A stretch of DNA of 64,000 bases, taken from the NCBI RefSeq assembly GCF_000807775.2, contig NZ_CP047385.1:2046001-2110000 (forward strand). Reading direction: 5' to 3'. Position numbers and translations under genes: made by a program. The notes below the pieces were generated by a model, which was not told where the DNA came from, ran no database searches, and was given only the letters and a program-made list of their open reading frames with translations. Below are positions 1 through 10,699 of the stretch, in pieces. The DNA comes from Pandoraea fibrosis. Lineage in GTDB: Bacteria; Pseudomonadota; Gammaproteobacteria; Burkholderiales; Burkholderiaceae. Positions within the stretch are counted from its first letter, which is position 1; every line of letters starts with the position of its first letter.

Positions 1-1102
1 GCAGGGCGTCGAGCTTCTGGCGCTCGATGCGCTTTTGCAGTTCCGGTGCGTTTGACTCGTCGATACGGCTGCGATGCACCACGACGTCGTTCAGCCCGTA
101 GGTCATCCAGGCTTCGGCAGGTTCGCCGTCGCGACCGGCGCGACCGGTTTCCTGATAATAGGCTTCGAGACTCTTGGGCAGATCCAGATGGGCGACGAAG
201 CGCACATCCGGCTTGTCGATGCCCATGCCGAAGGCCACCGTGGCCGACATGACCAGACCTTCCTCGCGCAAGAATCGCTGCTGGTGCGTGCGGCGCACCT
301 CGGCGTCGAGCCCGGCGTGATACGGCAGGGCGGGAATGCCTTGCGCTTCGAGCCACGCCGCCGTTTCTTCCACTTTCTTGCGCGACAGGCAGTAGACGAT
401 GCCCGCCTCGCCGCGATGCCGCGCGAGAAAGGCCAGCAACTGCTTGCGGGGATTGTCACGATCGACGATTTCGTAACGAATATTCGGCCGGTCGAAGCTC
501 GAAACGAACAACCGCGCGTCGGTCAGGCCAAGGCGTGACTGGATCTCGTCGCGTGTCGCATTGTCGGCCGTTGCAGTCAGCGCAATGCGGGGCACGCGCG
601 GATAACGCTCGTGCAGGGCCGAGAGCTGGATGTATTCCGGGCGGAAGTCGTGCCCCCATTGGGAAACGCAATGCGCCTCGTCAATGGCGAACAGCGCCAG
701 TTGTCCGCGCTCGTCGAGTCGGTCGAGCAGATCGAGAAACCGTTCCGTCAACAGACGCTCGGGCGCGACATAGAGCAGGTCGAGCTCGCCACGGGCGGCG
801 CGGCGCTCGGTGTCGAGCGCTTCATCGAAGCCGAGACTGGAATTCAGATAGGCCGCGCGCACGCCCGCTTGCAGCAGGGCGTCGACCTGATCCTGCATGA
901 GTGCGATGAGCGGGGAGACGACGATGCCGATACCAGGGCGCAACAGCGCGGGAATCTGGTAACAAAGGGATTTGCCGCCGCCGGTCGGCATCAGGACGAG
1001 CGCGTCGCCCCCGCCGGCCACATGGTCGACGATGGCGGCTTGATCGCCACGGAATGCGTTATAGCCGAATACGGTACGGAGGACTTCGAGTGCGCTTGCC
1101 AT
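1..1102 (-). CDS. recQ: ATP-dependent DNA helicase RecQ (5' part, cut by window edge)
   Basis: Superfamily-2 3'-5' DNA helicase used in recombination and replication-fork repair. Reading leftward from the ATG at 1102, the protein begins [21 protein letters not shown], a typical RecQ start with the Q-motif region. It then shows the Walker A element MPTGGGKS and the motif II box [10 protein letters not shown], which is diagnostic of RecQ. About 367 codons lie in the window, covering the helicase core. The zinc-binding, winged-helix and HRDC parts would lie to the left of base 1. It is divergent from msbA, with about 160 bp between the starts. Confidence 0.93.
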   Translation of the reverse strand, partial: MASALEVLRTVFGYNAFRGDQAAIVDHVAGGGDALVLMPTGGGKSLCYQIPALLRPGIGIVVSPLIALMQDQVDALLQAGVRAAYLNSSLGFDEALDTERRAARGELDLLYVAPERLLTERFLDLLDRLDERGQLALFAIDEAHCVSQWGHDFRPEYIQLSALHERYPRVPRIALTATADNATRDEIQSRLGLTDARLFVSSFDRPNIRYEIVDRDNPRKQLLAFLARHRGEAGIVYCLSRKKVEETAAWLEAQGIPALPYHAGLDAEVRRTHQQRFLREEGLVMSATVAFGMGIDKPDVRFVAHLDLPKSLEAYYQETGRAGRDGEPAEAWMTYGLNDVVVHRSRIDESNAPELQKRIERQKLDAL

Positions 1103-1209
1103 GGGCGGGAGTATACCGGTTCCACCCGGGCTTCGGCGTGCCAAAGGCCCCGGATTGCGGGCATTGTGGCGAATTTTGAGGCGGCGTCCGAGTCCGGTCC
1201 GGACGTGTC

Positions 1210-1237
1210 CCGACCGGATCGGTCGGTACGTTAGAAT
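1210..1237. promoter_or_regulatory. Perfect 7-bp inverted repeat before a -10-like box, upstream of msbA
   Basis: CCGACCG-GAT-CGGTCGG at 1210-1226 is a perfect inverted repeat with a 3-base centre. It lies just upstream of TAGAAT (1232-1237), which could be the -10 of msbA. The element could be an operator or merely a GC-rich hairpin. No matching site was noticed elsewhere in the window. Confidence 0.3.
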
Positions 1238-1265
1238 AGCGGTTTTTCCGCTGTCCCCAATTGAC

Positions 1266-3017
1266 ATGAGCGCACCCCACAAGCCCACTGGCCCGATTCT
1301 GCGGCGTTTGCTGGGCTATCTCCAGCCGTATTGGCATATGGGCCTGCTGGCCGTGCTCGCCATGGCGCTCGTGGCGGCGACCGAAGCCGCCATTCCGGCG
1401 GTTCTCAAGCCGGTGCTCGATAAGGGGTTCGCGGGCGGCGATCCGTGGAAGCTCTGGTATGTCCCGGCTGCCGTGATCGGCCTGGCCGTCATCCGGGGGC
1501 TGGCACAGTATGGGGCCAACTACATGCTTTCTTGGGTGTCGAATCGTGTGCTGCTCGACCTGCGCGTGCGCATGTTCGAGCGTCTGCTGCACGCGCCGGC
1601 GTCCTTCTTTCAGCGCGAGACGACCAGCACACTCATCAACGCCCTCGTCTACGAGGTCAACCAGGTGCTCGGCGTGCTCACCACGGTGCTCATCACGCTC
1701 GTGCGCGATTCGCTGACGGTCATCGGCCTGCTGGGCTATCTGTTTTACCTGAACTGGCGCCTCACACTCGTGGTGGCCGTGATCCTGCCGCTTATCGGTT
1801 GGCTGGTCGGCAAGATCAATCGTCGTCTGCGCCGCCTGAACCGTGACCAGCAGACGCTGACCAACGCGCTCTCGTATGTGGTCGAAGAAGCGGTGGGCGG
1901 CTACAAGGTGGTGAAGATCCACAATGGCGAGGCGTATGAGAAGTCGCGCTTTGACAAGATGACCAGCAAGCTGCGCGGCTATGCCATGCGGGTGACCGTC
2001 TCCGGCGGTTTGGCGCAGCCGGTCACGCAGGCGCTTGCTTCGCTGGCGCTGGCCATCGTGATTACGGTGGCGATGATCGAGTCGTCGTCGGGCGAGATGA
2101 CCGTCGGTGGCTTTACGGCATTCGTCACGGCGTTGCTGCTCGTTGTCTCGCCGCTCAAGCATCTGATGGACGTCAACCAGCCGCTGCAACGCGGCGTGAC
2201 GGCCGCCGAGCTGATTTTCGAAGTCATGGACGTCGAAGTCGAGCCGGTCGGCGGCGACCGCGCGCTCGAGCGTGCCAAAGGTCGCGTGACGTTCGATCAG
2301 GTGAGCTTCAATTACGGCGCCAGCGAGCGCCCGACGCTCGACCGGATTTCGCTCGATGTGGCGCCCGGCGAGATGGTGGCGCTGGTGGGCCCGTCAGGCA
2401 GCGGCAAGACCACGTTGGTCAATCTGGTGCCGCGCTTCTTCGACCCGACGGGCGGCCGGATTCTGCTCGACGATATTCCGCTGACCGATCTGCGTCTGGC
2501 CGATTTGCGCCGTCAGATTGCGTTCGTGAGTCAGGACGTCGTGCTCTTCAACGACACCGTGGCGGCAAATGTGGCATATGGTCAGGAGATCGACGCCGAG
2601 CGCGTGCAGGCAGCGCTGCGCGCGGCCAATCTGGCCGATGCGGTAGCGGCCATGCCTGAAGGGGTAGAAACGCTCGTGGGCGATAACGGCATGCGCTTAT
2701 CGGGCGGTCAGCGCCAGCGTCTGGCGATCGCACGGGCCATTTACAAGGACGCCCCGATCCTGATTCTCGACGAGGCGACGTCCGCCCTCGATTCGGAGTC
2801 GGAACGTCACGTGCAGGCGGCACTCGAAGTGTTGATGGAAGGGCGTACCACGCTGGTGATCGCGCACCGTCTCTCGACCATCGAGCGTGCGGATCGCATC
2901 GTCGTGCTTGAGCATGGCCGGATCGCGGAGCAAGGCTCGCATCAGGCGCTGGTGGCGCATAATGGCCTCTACGCGCATCTGCACCGCATTCAGTACGCAC
3001 AACAGCAGGAAGCCTGA
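1266..3017 (+). CDS. msbA: Lipid A / lipid exporter MsbA (ABC transporter with fused TMD and NBD)
   Basis: Inner-membrane ABC half-transporter that flips lipid A-core from the cytoplasmic to the periplasmic leaflet as a homodimer. The 583-residue length matches MsbA (about 580). The N-terminal half has the six-helix exporter fold. The C-terminal half has Walker [10 protein letters not shown], signature LSGGQRQR, Walker [13 protein letters not shown] and the switch His in IAHRLSTI. I start at ATG 1266 (MSAPHKPTG); the frame is open further upstream, but that part looks non-coding and overlaps the recQ promoter region. The nearby rfb genes fit an LPS-related neighbourhood. Confidence 0.93.
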   Translation: MSAPHKPTGPILRRLLGYLQPYWHMGLLAVLAMALVAATEAAIPAVLKPVLDKGFAGGDPWKLWYVPAAVIGLAVIRGLAQYGANYMLSWVSNRVLLDLRVRMFERLLHAPASFFQRETTSTLINALVYEVNQVLGVLTTVLITLVRDSLTVIGLLGYLFYLNWRLTLVVAVILPLIGWLVGKINRRLRRLNRDQQTLTNALSYVVEEAVGGYKVVKIHNGEAYEKSRFDKMTSKLRGYAMRVTVSGGLAQPVTQALASLALAIVITVAMIESSSGEMTVGGFTAFVTALLLVVSPLKHLMDVNQPLQRGVTAAELIFEVMDVEVEPVGGDRALERAKGRVTFDQVSFNYGASERPTLDRISLDVAPGEMVALVGPSGSGKTTLVNLVPRFFDPTGGRILLDDIPLTDLRLADLRRQIAFVSQDVVLFNDTVAANVAYGQEIDAERVQAALRAANLADAVAAMPEGVETLVGDNGMRLSGGQRQRLAIARAIYKDAPILILDEATSALDSESERHVQAALEVLMEGRTTLVIAHRLSTIERADRIVVLEHGRIAEQGSHQALVAHNGLYAHLHRIQYAQQQEA

Positions 3018-3068
3018 GCTCGGCATGGCGAGCGTCAGACCCTATCCGCCGGTTTTGAGGAGATCACG

Positions 3069-3653
3069 ATGAGCCAGCCACCGATCAGTCGTTTCCCCGT
3101 GCCTGACCTCGCCACGTTGCCGGCCGATATTCGTGCGCGGATCGACGAGGTGCACGAAAAAGCCGGCTTCATCCCGAACGTGTTCTTGACGCTAGCACAC
3201 CGTCCCGACGAGTTTCGCGCGTTTTTCGCGTATCACGATGCGCTGATGCTCAAGGACGGTAATCTGAGCAAGGGCGAGCGCGAGATGATCGTGGTGGCCA
3301 CGAGCGCCGTGAATCAGTGCCTGTATTGTGTCGTTGCTCATGGTGCGCTGGTGCGCATCTATGAGAAGCAGCCACTGCTGGCCGATCAGGTGGCCGTCAA
3401 TTACCTCAAAGCCGACCTCACGCCTCGCCAGAAGGCGATTCTCGCCTATGCGATGAAGGTCTGCGAGCGATCGCACGAAGTGGGCGACGCCGACTACGTG
3501 ACGTTGCGCGAACACGGCCTCGACGACGAGGACATCTGGGACATTGCTGCGATCACCGCATTTTTTGGCATGTCCAACCGCATCGCCAATGCGATCTCGA
3601 TGCGACCCAACGATGAATTCTTCTTGATGGGGCGCGTACCGCGCACCCGCTGA
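3069..3653 (+). CDS. AhpD-like peroxidase-related protein (carboxymuconolactone decarboxylase fold)
   Basis: Protein of 194 residues in the AhpD/CMD superfamily, in the group annotated as uncharacterised peroxidase-related enzymes. The redox motif is seen as CLYCVVAHGA, with the CxxC followed by the catalytic-site His. The start is supported by a strong GAGGAG ribosome site 8 bases before ATG 3069. It lies 51 bp after msbA and 27 bp before rfbB in the same direction and could be cotranscribed. Family knowledge suggests a thiol peroxidase or disulfide role; the substrate is unknown. Confidence 0.85.
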   Translation: MSQPPISRFPVPDLATLPADIRARIDEVHEKAGFIPNVFLTLAHRPDEFRAFFAYHDALMLKDGNLSKGEREMIVVATSAVNQCLYCVVAHGALVRIYEKQPLLADQVAVNYLKADLTPRQKAILAYAMKVCERSHEVGDADYVTLREHGLDDEDIWDIAAITAFFGMSNRIANAISMRPNDEFFLMGRVPRTR

Positions 3654-3680
3654 ACCAACTTCTCACATTCTTCAATATTT

Positions 3681-4745
3681 ATGATCTTCGTAACTGGCGG
3701 CGCCGGGTTCATCGGTGCAAATTTCGTTCTCGACTGGCTGGTGCAACATGACGAGCCTGTCGTGACCATCGACAAGCTGACCTACGCCGGCAATCTGGCG
3801 AATCTGGCGAGTCTGGAGCGCGATCCGCGTCATCACTTTGCGCAAGTCGATATTTGCGATCGTGCCGCACTGGATCGACTGTATGCGGAGCATCGTCCGC
3901 GCGCCGTATTGCATTTTGCAGCGGAAAGCCACGTTGACCGCTCCATCCATGGCCCCGGCGACTTTGTGCAGACGAATATCGTCGGCACGTTCACGATGCT
4001 TGAGGCGGCGCGAGCCTATTGGGGAACGCTCGACGACGAGGCGCGCGACACCTTCCGCTTCCTGCATGTTTCGACGGACGAAGTCTATGGCTCGCTGAGC
4101 CCGACCGATCCGGCATTCACCGAGACGACCCCATATGCCCCGAACAGCCCGTACTCGGCGTCGAAGGCGGGCTCCGATCACCTTGTGCGTGCCTACCATC
4201 ACACCTACGGTCTGCCGACGCTGACGACCAACTGCTCGAACAACTACGGTCCATATCAATTCCCGGAAAAGCTCATTCCGCTGGTGATCGCGAATGCACT
4301 GGCCGGAAAGCCGTTGCCGATCTATGGCGACGGCAGCAATGTGCGCGATTGGCTGTACGTCGGCGACCACTGCTCGGCAATTCGCGAGGTGCTGGCCAAG
4401 GGGACCTTGGGTGAGGTGTACAACGTCGGCGGCTGGAACGAACAGAACAATCTGTCGGTGGTCAAGCACCTGTGCACATTGCTCGACGAGCTGTCGCCGC
4501 GTGCGGATGGCAAGTCATACGTTGATCAAATCACTTTCGTGACGGACCGCCCGGGACATGATCGCCGCTATGCGATCGATGCCCGCAAACTCGAACGCGA
4601 GTTGGGCTGGCGCCCGGCCGAGACGTTCGAGACGGGCATGCGCAAGACGGTGCAGTGGTATCTCGCCAATGCGGAGTGGGTGCGCCAGGTACAGTCGGGT
4701 GAGTACCAGCGCTGGATTGAAACGCACTATCAAAAGAACGACTGA
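3681..4745 (+). CDS. rfbB: dTDP-glucose 4,6-dehydratase
   Basis: Converts dTDP-glucose to dTDP-4-keto-6-deoxyglucose, the second step of dTDP-L-rhamnose synthesis for O-antigen or other glycans. The 354-residue protein begins with the NAD-binding motif TGGAGFIG. It carries the [11 protein letters not shown] segment, the STDEVYG motif and the YSASK catalytic Tyr/Lys pair, all typical of RfbB/RmlB. The ATG at 3681 puts the glycine motif at residue 5 as expected, although no clear Shine-Dalgarno sequence precedes it (the upstream bases are AT-rich). First gene of rfbBAC. Confidence 0.95.
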   Translation: MIFVTGGAGFIGANFVLDWLVQHDEPVVTIDKLTYAGNLANLASLERDPRHHFAQVDICDRAALDRLYAEHRPRAVLHFAAESHVDRSIHGPGDFVQTNIVGTFTMLEAARAYWGTLDDEARDTFRFLHVSTDEVYGSLSPTDPAFTETTPYAPNSPYSASKAGSDHLVRAYHHTYGLPTLTTNCSNNYGPYQFPEKLIPLVIANALAGKPLPIYGDGSNVRDWLYVGDHCSAIREVLAKGTLGEVYNVGGWNEQNNLSVVKHLCTLLDELSPRADGKSYVDQITFVTDRPGHDRRYAIDARKLERELGWRPAETFETGMRKTVQWYLANAEWVRQVQSGEYQRWIETHYQKND

Positions 4746-4752
4746 GGCTGGC

Positions 4753-5640
4753 ATGAGCATCAAACGTAAAGGCATTATTCTCGCCGGAGGCTCCGGTACC
4801 CGTCTGTATCCGGCAACGCTGGCTGTGTCGAAGCAGTTGCTGCCGGTGTACGACAAGCCGATGATCTATTACCCGCTCACCACGCTGATGTTGGCGGGCA
4901 TTCGCGACGTACTGATCATCTCGACACCACAGGACACACCGCGTTTCCAGCAACTGCTGGGTGACGGCAGCCAGTGGGGGTTGAATCTGCAATATGCTGT
5001 GCAGCCCTCGCCGGATGGGCTGGCTCAGGCCTTCCTGATCGGGGCGGACTTTATCGGCAACGATCCGTGCGCATTGGTGCTGGGCGACAATTTGTTCTAT
5101 GGGCACGACTTTGCAGGACTGCTCTCGGCGGCCAATGCGCAGACCGATGGCGCCTCCGTGTTCGCGTATCCGGTGCATGATCCTGAACGCTACGGGGTGG
5201 TGACGTTCGATTCGAACGGGAAGGCGGTTGACCTCGTCGAGAAACCGAAAGAACCCAAGTCGCGTTACGCCGTGACCGGCCTGTATTTCTGCGACAACGA
5301 CGTGATTGAGATTGCCCGTTCGATCAAGCCGTCGCCGCGTGGCGAGCTGGAAATTACGGACGTCAACAACGAATACCTGCGCCGCGGCAAGCTCAACGTG
5401 CAAATCATGGGCCGAGGCTACGCCTGGCTCGATACCGGCACGCATGAGTCGATGCTCGAAGCGAGCACATTCATCCAGACGATCGAGTCGCGTCAGGGGC
5501 TGAAGGTCGCGTGTCCTGAAGAGATCGCATTCCGCCGCGGGTGGATTGACGCCGCTGCGATCGAAGCCCTGGCGCAACCGCTGGCCAAGACCGGATACGG
5601 GCAGTATCTGCTGTCGATGTTGCGTGAACGGGTGTTCTGA
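4753..5640 (+). CDS. rfbA: Glucose-1-phosphate thymidylyltransferase
   Basis: Makes dTDP-glucose from dTTP and glucose-1-phosphate, the first committed step to dTDP-rhamnose. The 295-residue length matches RmlA. The nucleotide-binding signature [14 protein letters not shown] lies at the N-terminus, followed by [14 protein letters not shown] and, later, [10 protein letters not shown] and [12 protein letters not shown] 4753 lies 7 bp after the rfbB stop, which implies cotranscription. An in-frame upstream extension exists but overlaps rfbB and has no homology. Confidence 0.95.
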   Translation: MSIKRKGIILAGGSGTRLYPATLAVSKQLLPVYDKPMIYYPLTTLMLAGIRDVLIISTPQDTPRFQQLLGDGSQWGLNLQYAVQPSPDGLAQAFLIGADFIGNDPCALVLGDNLFYGHDFAGLLSAANAQTDGASVFAYPVHDPERYGVVTFDSNGKAVDLVEKPKEPKSRYAVTGLYFCDNDVIEIARSIKPSPRGELEITDVNNEYLRRGKLNVQIMGRGYAWLDTGTHESMLEASTFIQTIESRQGLKVACPEEIAFRRGWIDAAAIEALAQPLAKTGYGQYLLSMLRERVF

Positions 5641-5682
5641 GCCTGCGCAACGCTTTCCTTCGATTCTTACCGGTATCTCATC

Positions 5683-6231
5683 ATGCAAGTGATTCCCACC
5701 GCCATTCCGGCCGTTCGTGTGATCGAACCCAAGGTGTTCGGCGACTCTCGCGGCCATTTCTTCGAGAGCTTCAACCAGCGCAACTTCGACGATGCGCTGG
5801 GCGAGACACTGACGTTCGTGCAGGACAACCAGTCGCGTTCCGCACGCGGCGTGCTGCGAGGGCTGCACTATCAGGTCAAGCAGCCGCAGGGCAAACTCGT
5901 GCGTGTGCTGCAGGGCGAAATCTATGACGTCGCGGTCGATATTCGTGAAGGCTCGCCCACGTTCGGCAAATGGGTCGCGGAAGTCCTGAGCGCCGAGAAC
6001 AAGAAGCAGTTGTGGATTCCGGCGGGCTTCGCCCACGGTTTTGTCGTGACGTCGGAGACGGCCGAAGTGCTGTACAAGACGACCGACTATTGGGCGCCGC
6101 AGTTCGAGCGCTGCATCCGCTGGGACGATCCTACGCTGGCCATTCCCTGGCCGCTCGACGGCATCACGCCCATCGTTTCGGACAAGGATCGGCAAGGCAT
6201 GCTGTTTTCGGACTATCAGCACGAAGACTGA
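5683..6231 (+). CDS. rfbC: dTDP-4-dehydrorhamnose 3,5-epimerase
   Basis: Cupin-fold epimerase giving dTDP-4-keto-L-rhamnose. The 182 residues match RmlC. The key segments are seen: FGDSRGHFFESFNQ, the substrate-loop QDNQSRSARGVLRGLHYQ with the catalytic His, and IPAGFAHGFVV. Last of the rfbBAC set. The expected rfbD (reductase) does not follow; the next gene is a metal transporter on the other strand. A GC hairpin at 6241-6262 (CGGGGTGC/GCACCCCG) lies 9 bp after the stop, without a T run. Confidence 0.95.
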   Translation: MQVIPTAIPAVRVIEPKVFGDSRGHFFESFNQRNFDDALGETLTFVQDNQSRSARGVLRGLHYQVKQPQGKLVRVLQGEIYDVAVDIREGSPTFGKWVAEVLSAENKKQLWIPAGFAHGFVVTSETAEVLYKTTDYWAPQFERCIRWDDPTLAIPWPLDGITPIVSDKDRQGMLFSDYQHED

Positions 6232-6295
6232 CGGCACCTGCGGGGTGCGGCCCAGCACCCCGGAAAGCATGGTTTCGGCCGCCGTGTTCTTGTCG

Positions 6296-7588
6296 TCAGT
6301 CGACGGCGGGACCGGCGGCCGTTGTGTTTTTAGGCACAGCCCCGAGACCGGTGTTGCCGGACTCTCCCGATGCCGCTGAGGTCTCTCCCGTTACCCGCAG
6401 CACCCGGACATAGCGCAGCCCGAAGCGGGCCGCCAGCGCATCGGCCACGGTCTGCGACGCAGGTTCCATGCCGTCAATGTCGCCGTTGCCTCGCCCGGTG
6501 GGCGCGTCCGCGCGGGTGGCTTCGTGCAGGCCTTCGACGATGACGTCGGCCTCCAGGCCATTGTTCAGATAGTGCAGCTTGACGTCGTGCAGCGCGAGCG
6601 CGTTGGCCCGGCACAGCACTTCTGCCGCGCCAACCACCGCGGCGCGTGCGGGCCACTGCTGCAAGGCGGTGCCTTTGGTGTCGCTCTCCGGATCGACGTG
6701 CACCAGCACGTCGAGAATCTGCGGCTCGCGCATGACGGCAGTACGGGCCTGCTCGGCGATGTAATGCCCTTCGGAGACCGACAGGCGTGCATCGACGAGG
6801 ATGTGCACGTCGACGACGATCTCGTCACCCATGCGCCGCGTGCGCAGCATATCGATCGCACGCACGCCGGGCGTGCTCAGCAGGTGATCGCGAATGTTGA
6901 CGGTGGTGGCGTCGTCGACACCGCGATCGATGAGGTCCTGCAATGCGTTCCAGCCGAACTTCCAGCCGGTGCGGCCAATCATCAGACCGACAAGCGCGGC
7001 AGCGAGCGGATCGAAAATGCGATAGCCGGCCAGATTGCCCAAAATACCGCACGCGACGACAAGCGACGACAGTGCGTCGGAGCGTGCATGCCAGGCGTTG
7101 GCCACGAGCATGGCGGAGCGCACGCGCTGCGCCGCACGCAGCATGTAGCGAAAAAGCCCCTCCTTGCTGAGCAGCACGAGCACGGCAACGCCGAGGGCAA
7201 CGGTGTGGACTTCCGGAATCTCTTCCGGGTGCAGCAGTCGTTCGATGCCGCGCCATAGCATGCCCGCGCCGACCACCAGCAGAATGACACCCAGAAACAG
7301 CGACGCCGCGTTCTCATAACGGCTGTGGCCGTAAGGATGATCGGCATCTGGCGCCCGGGCGCTGCCACGTGCGGCGGCCAGCACGACGAAATCTGACACG
7401 ATGTCCGACAGCGAGTGAATGCCGTCGGCGATCAATGCCTGCGAGCGGGCAAAAATGCCGATGACGATCTGCGCCGTCGTGAGCACGACATTGACCCAGA
7501 TGCTGACCCAGGTCGAATGGCGTGCGACGGCATGTTTGTCGAGCGCCTCGCTCGATGCTGCCAGATTGTCGTAGTTCGAGTAGGGCAT
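6296..7588 (-). CDS. Cation diffusion facilitator (CDF) divalent-metal exporter
   Basis: Inner-membrane metal/proton antiporter of 430 residues. The two CDF metal-site motifs are present: HSLSD in helix 2 (in LIADGIHSLSD) and HARSD in helix 5 (in ANAWHARSD). The membrane-proximal DHPYGHSRYE loop is also seen. A cytoplasmic ferredoxin-like domain follows (VDVHILVD...HVDPESD). The roughly 130 residues after it form an extra C-terminal part seen in some longer CDF proteins. The metal (Zn, Mn, Fe or Co) cannot be decided. Its start is 29 bp from the end of rng, in the same direction, so it may be read through from rng. Confidence 0.92.
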   Translation of the reverse strand: MPYSNYDNLAASSEALDKHAVARHSTWVSIWVNVVLTTAQIVIGIFARSQALIADGIHSLSDIVSDFVVLAAARGSARAPDADHPYGHSRYENAASLFLGVILLVVGAGMLWRGIERLLHPEEIPEVHTVALGVAVLVLLSKEGLFRYMLRAAQRVRSAMLVANAWHARSDALSSLVVACGILGNLAGYRIFDPLAAALVGLMIGRTGWKFGWNALQDLIDRGVDDATTVNIRDHLLSTPGVRAIDMLRTRRMGDEIVVDVHILVDARLSVSEGHYIAEQARTAVMREPQILDVLVHVDPESDTKGTALQQWPARAAVVGAAEVLCRANALALHDVKLHYLNNGLEADVIVEGLHEATRADAPTGRGNGDIDGMEPASQTVADALAARFGLRYVRVLRVTGETSAASGESGNTGLGAVPKNTTAAGPAVD

Positions 7589-7617
7589 GACGTCGGGGCG
7601 CGCGGGTTAGGAGGGCA

Positions 7618-9087
7618 TTACATCAGAATGATGTCGTACTGCTCCTGATGGAACGACGATTCCACCTGAAGCGAAATCGGCTTGCCGATGAAGTCGATCA
7701 GCATCGCGAGATGTTGCGATTCCTCTTCGAGGAACAGATCGACCACTTCCTGCGATGCAATCAGGCGGAACTCGCGCGGATTGAACTGGCGCGACTCGCG
7801 CAGAATCTCGCGCAGGATGTCGTAGCACAGCGTGCGCGGTGTCTTGACCTGTCCCTTGCCCTGGCAGATGGCGCACGGCTCGCACAGCACATGGGCGAGC
7901 GATTCGCGAGTGCGCTTGCGGGTCATCTCCACCAGTCCGAGCTGCGAGAAGCCGTTCACCGTGATACGCGTGCGGTCGCGGGCGAGTGCTTTTTTCAACT
8001 CGGCCAGCACGGAGTCCCGATGCTCGGCGCTCTCCATGTCGATGAAGTCGATGATGATGATCCCGCCCAGATTGCGCAGTCGCAACTGACGCGCGATCAT
8101 CAGCGCCGCTTCGAGGTTCGTCTTGAAGATCGTGTCGTCGAAATTGCGCGCACCGACATAGCCGCCGGTGTTCACGTCGATGGTCGTCATCGCCTCGGTC
8201 TGATCGATCATCAGATACCCGCCGGACTTCAGATCGACGCGACGCGACAGCGCCCGCTCGATTTCCGTCTCCACGTTGTACAGATCGAACAGCGGACGCT
8301 CACCGGTGTAATGCGTGAGCTTGCCGAGTACCGCCGGCGTGTAGGTCGTGGCGAATTCGGCCAACTTCTGGAACGTCTCTCGCGAGTCGACGAGAATCTT
8401 GCCGGTCTCCTCATGCACGAAGTCGCGCAGCACGCGCTGTGCCAGATTCAGATCCTGATACAGCAGCGAGGGGGCGGGCAGGCGTGTGCTTTGTTCGCCG
8501 ATGGTCTGCCACGACTTGCGCAGATAGGCGATGTCGTTGGCCAGTTCGGCATCGGCCGCGTCTTCGGCGATGGTGCGCACGATGAAGCCGCCTTTCTCGT
8601 CGGCCGGCACGAGCGCCTGGATCTTGCTGCGCAGCGCTTCGCGCTCCGCTTCACTCTCGATGCGCTGCGAGATGCCGATATGCGGTTCTTGCGGCAGATA
8701 AACGAGCGTGCGTCCGGCAATGCTGATCTGTGTCGACAGACGTGCGCCCTTGGTGCCGATCGGGTCCTTGATGACCTGCACCATGAGCGTTTGCCCTTCG
8801 AAAACGGTCTTCTCGATGGGCGGCTGCGGGTGCGGCGTGGAGGTGTCGTTGTTCGTGCGGGGATGCCAGATATCGGCAACGTGCAGGAACGCCGCGCGCT
8901 CCAGTCCGATATCGATGAAGGCCGATTGCATGCCCGGGAGCACGCGCACGACCTTGCCCAGATAGATGTTGCCAACCAGGCCGCGCGAGAGCGTGCGCTC
9001 GATGTGCAATTCCTGCACGGCGCCGAGCTGCATAAGCGCCACACGGGTTTCCTGTGGCGTGATGTTGACCAGAATGTCTTCGTTCAT
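7618..9087 (-). CDS. rng: Ribonuclease G
   Basis: Endoribonuclease of the RNase E/G family that matures the 16S rRNA 5' end and degrades some mRNAs. The 489 residues match RNase G and lack the RNase E scaffold tail. An S1 domain comes first (GNIYLGKVVRVLPGMQSAFIDIG). The DNase I-like catalytic part has TIDVNTGGY and IIIIDFIDME, whose Asp residues bind the metal. The zinc-link motif CEPCAICQGKG follows. It lies 41 bp downstream of maf, as in many proteobacteria. Confidence 0.95.
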   Translation of the reverse strand: MNEDILVNITPQETRVALMQLGAVQELHIERTLSRGLVGNIYLGKVVRVLPGMQSAFIDIGLERAAFLHVADIWHPRTNNDTSTPHPQPPIEKTVFEGQTLMVQVIKDPIGTKGARLSTQISIAGRTLVYLPQEPHIGISQRIESEAEREALRSKIQALVPADEKGGFIVRTIAEDAADAELANDIAYLRKSWQTIGEQSTRLPAPSLLYQDLNLAQRVLRDFVHEETGKILVDSRETFQKLAEFATTYTPAVLGKLTHYTGERPLFDLYNVETEIERALSRRVDLKSGGYLMIDQTEAMTTIDVNTGGYVGARNFDDTIFKTNLEAALMIARQLRLRNLGGIIIIDFIDMESAEHRDSVLAELKKALARDRTRITVNGFSQLGLVEMTRKRTRESLAHVLCEPCAICQGKGQVKTPRTLCYDILREILRESRQFNPREFRLIASQEVVDLFLEEESQHLAMLIDFIGKPISLQVESSFHQEQYDIILM

Positions 9088-9128
9088 AAGTGTCGACCAG
9101 ACTCGAAATGCTTAGGCATCGGTACGCG

Positions 9129-9728
9129 TCAGAAGTCGACGCCCGCTTGTCGCAACAGCGCAGCGGTCTCGCACAACGGCAACCCCATGATGCCCGAGTA
9201 GCTGCCGTCGATGCGCATGACAAATTCAGCGGCTTTGCCCTGAATCCCGTAGGCGCCAGCCTTGCCCCTCGGTTCTCCCGAGGCAACGTAGCGCTCGATG
9301 TCTTCGCGGCGCAACGGTCGGAACCAGACATGCGAGATGTTGACCGCCTGATGCACCTGCCCATCTGCACACACGGCCACGGCGGTGAGCACGCGATGTC
9401 GGGTGCCCGACAGGCGGGCGAGGACGGCGCAGGCGTCGGCGTCGTCGAAGGGTTTGCCGAGGATGGTGCCGTCCAGACACACCGTGGTATCGGCGGCCAG
9501 AATGGGGGCATTGGGCAGGCCGGCGCGCGCCAGACGCGTGAGGGCCGCTTCGGCCTTGGCGCGTGTGACACGCTGCACGTAATCGTCGGGCGGCTCTCCA
9601 GGCAGCACGGCTTCGAGCGCTTCGGCGTCTTCGTCGGCACCCGGCAACAGCAGTTCGAAACGAACACCGAGCTGTTGCAACAATTCCTGACGGCGGGGGC
9701 TTTGCGAAGCGAGATAGATGTACGGCAT
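9129..9728 (-). CDS. maf: Maf-family nucleoside triphosphate pyrophosphatase
   Basis: House-cleaning NTP pyrophosphatase that hydrolyses non-canonical or modified dNTP/UTP (YhdE/Maf type). The 199-residue protein starts [17 protein letters not shown], containing the family's SxSPRR motif. It also has [14 protein letters not shown] with the catalytic Asp, KPFDDADA, and [15 protein letters not shown] 9728 was chosen because the family motif begins within ten residues; the frame stays open for about 230 more codons upstream, but that part is the shadow of ugpQ. Precedes rng. Confidence 0.93.
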   Translation of the reverse strand: MPYIYLASQSPRRQELLQQLGVRFELLLPGADEDAEALEAVLPGEPPDDYVQRVTRAKAEAALTRLARAGLPNAPILAADTTVCLDGTILGKPFDDADACAVLARLSGTRHRVLTAVAVCADGQVHQAVNISHVWFRPLRREDIERYVASGEPRGKAGAYGIQGKAAEFVMRIDGSYSGIMGLPLCETAALLRQAGVDF

Positions 9729-9919
9729 GGCGGCTTGGCTTGAATTCGTCCAGCCCGGCGCACAATGTTGCAGGGATTTGCAGCACGTGTACCGGGCCGC
9801 TGGATGGGCTGGGCGAGGGAACGCCCTATTATGCCGCCTTGCGCCCACGCCCGCCACCACGGGCGGGCGTGAAAAGGGGGGCGACGAGCACGGGATGTCC
9901 CCCCGGCGGTTCTTTGCGC

Positions 9920-10699
9920 TCAGGCGTCGGCGAGGAAGTCGGCGCCGATCAGGTCGATGCGATCGGTGCAAATGGCGTCCACGCCCCATGCGGCCAGCTC
10001 GCGCGCCCGCGCCGGCTCGTTGACCGTGTAGACGAGCATCTGCAGGCCTGCGGACTTGATTTCGGAGACCTGCGGGCCGTCGAGATGCTTGTGACTCGCG
10101 TGCAGCGAGACGGTGCCGAGCTTGCGGGCATCGTCGCGCCAATGTGCCGGCACGGCCTCGTACAGCATGCCGCGAGGCAATTCGGGCGCGGCCGCGGCCG
10201 CGGCTTCGAGGGCTTCGTATGAGAACGAGGAGAGCAGGGGCGGCTGCGGATGCCCCGCCCACAGCGTGCGGACGGCCTCGGCCACAAGCTTGCCCGTCTC
10301 CACCTCGCGGCCCGGGCACGGCTTGATCTCGACATTCGCGGCCAGTCCCAGCGTCAGGCAGCGCTCGGCCACCTGCGCGAGGGTCGGCATCACCTGACCG
10401 GCGAAGCGCTCGTCGAACCAACTGCCGGCATCGAGCTTGGCGATGTCGGCATAAGTCATCTGCGCGGCGGCACCGTGACCATTGCTCGTGCGCTCGACGG
10501 TGTCGTCGTGCAGCAGAAAGACGACGTTATCTGCCGAGAGCTTGGCGTCGAACTCGACCATGCGCAGGCCGAGCGAGGCGCCCATCTCGAAGGCGGCCAG
10601 CGTGTTCTCCGGCGCCAGCTTGCCACCACCGCGATGCGCGACGATGCGCGGATAGGGCCAGTGGCGCCACAGATGGGCAGGGGTGGGGGTATCGCTCAT
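9920..10699 (-). CDS. ugpQ: Glycerophosphodiester phosphodiesterase (cytoplasmic, UgpQ)
   Basis: Hydrolyses glycerophosphodiesters imported by the Ugp system to glycerol-3-phosphate plus an alcohol. The 259-residue TIM barrel shows [19 protein letters not shown] with the catalytic His and metal Glu, [12 protein letters not shown], and [10 protein letters not shown]. There is no signal peptide. Start ATG 10699 ([11 protein letters not shown]) overlaps the ugpC stop by four bases (ATGA), so the two genes are translationally coupled. An upstream in-frame extension lies inside ugpC and is rejected. Last gene of ugpBAECQ. Confidence 0.93.
   Translation of the reverse strand: MSDTPTPAHLWRHWPYPRIVAHRGGGKLAPENTLAAFEMGASLGLRMVEFDAKLSADNVVFLLHDDTVERTSNGHGAAAQMTYADIAKLDAGSWFDERFAGQVMPTLAQVAERCLTLGLAANVEIKPCPGREVETGKLVAEAVRTLWAGHPQPPLLSSFSYEALEAAAAAAPELPRGMLYEAVPAHWRDDARKLGTVSLHASHKHLDGPQVSEIKSAGLQMLVYTVNEPARARELAAWGVDAICTDRIDLIGADFLADA

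Noticed and set aside
4531..6270. A 579-codon open frame on the minus strand opposite rfbA and rfbC
   Set aside because: It lies opposite genes with clear rfb motifs, has no recognisable domains and is Arg/His/Gln-rich, the usual product of reading high-GC DNA backwards. Similar long antisense frames occur opposite rng, yjgR and the TRAP genes and were all dropped.
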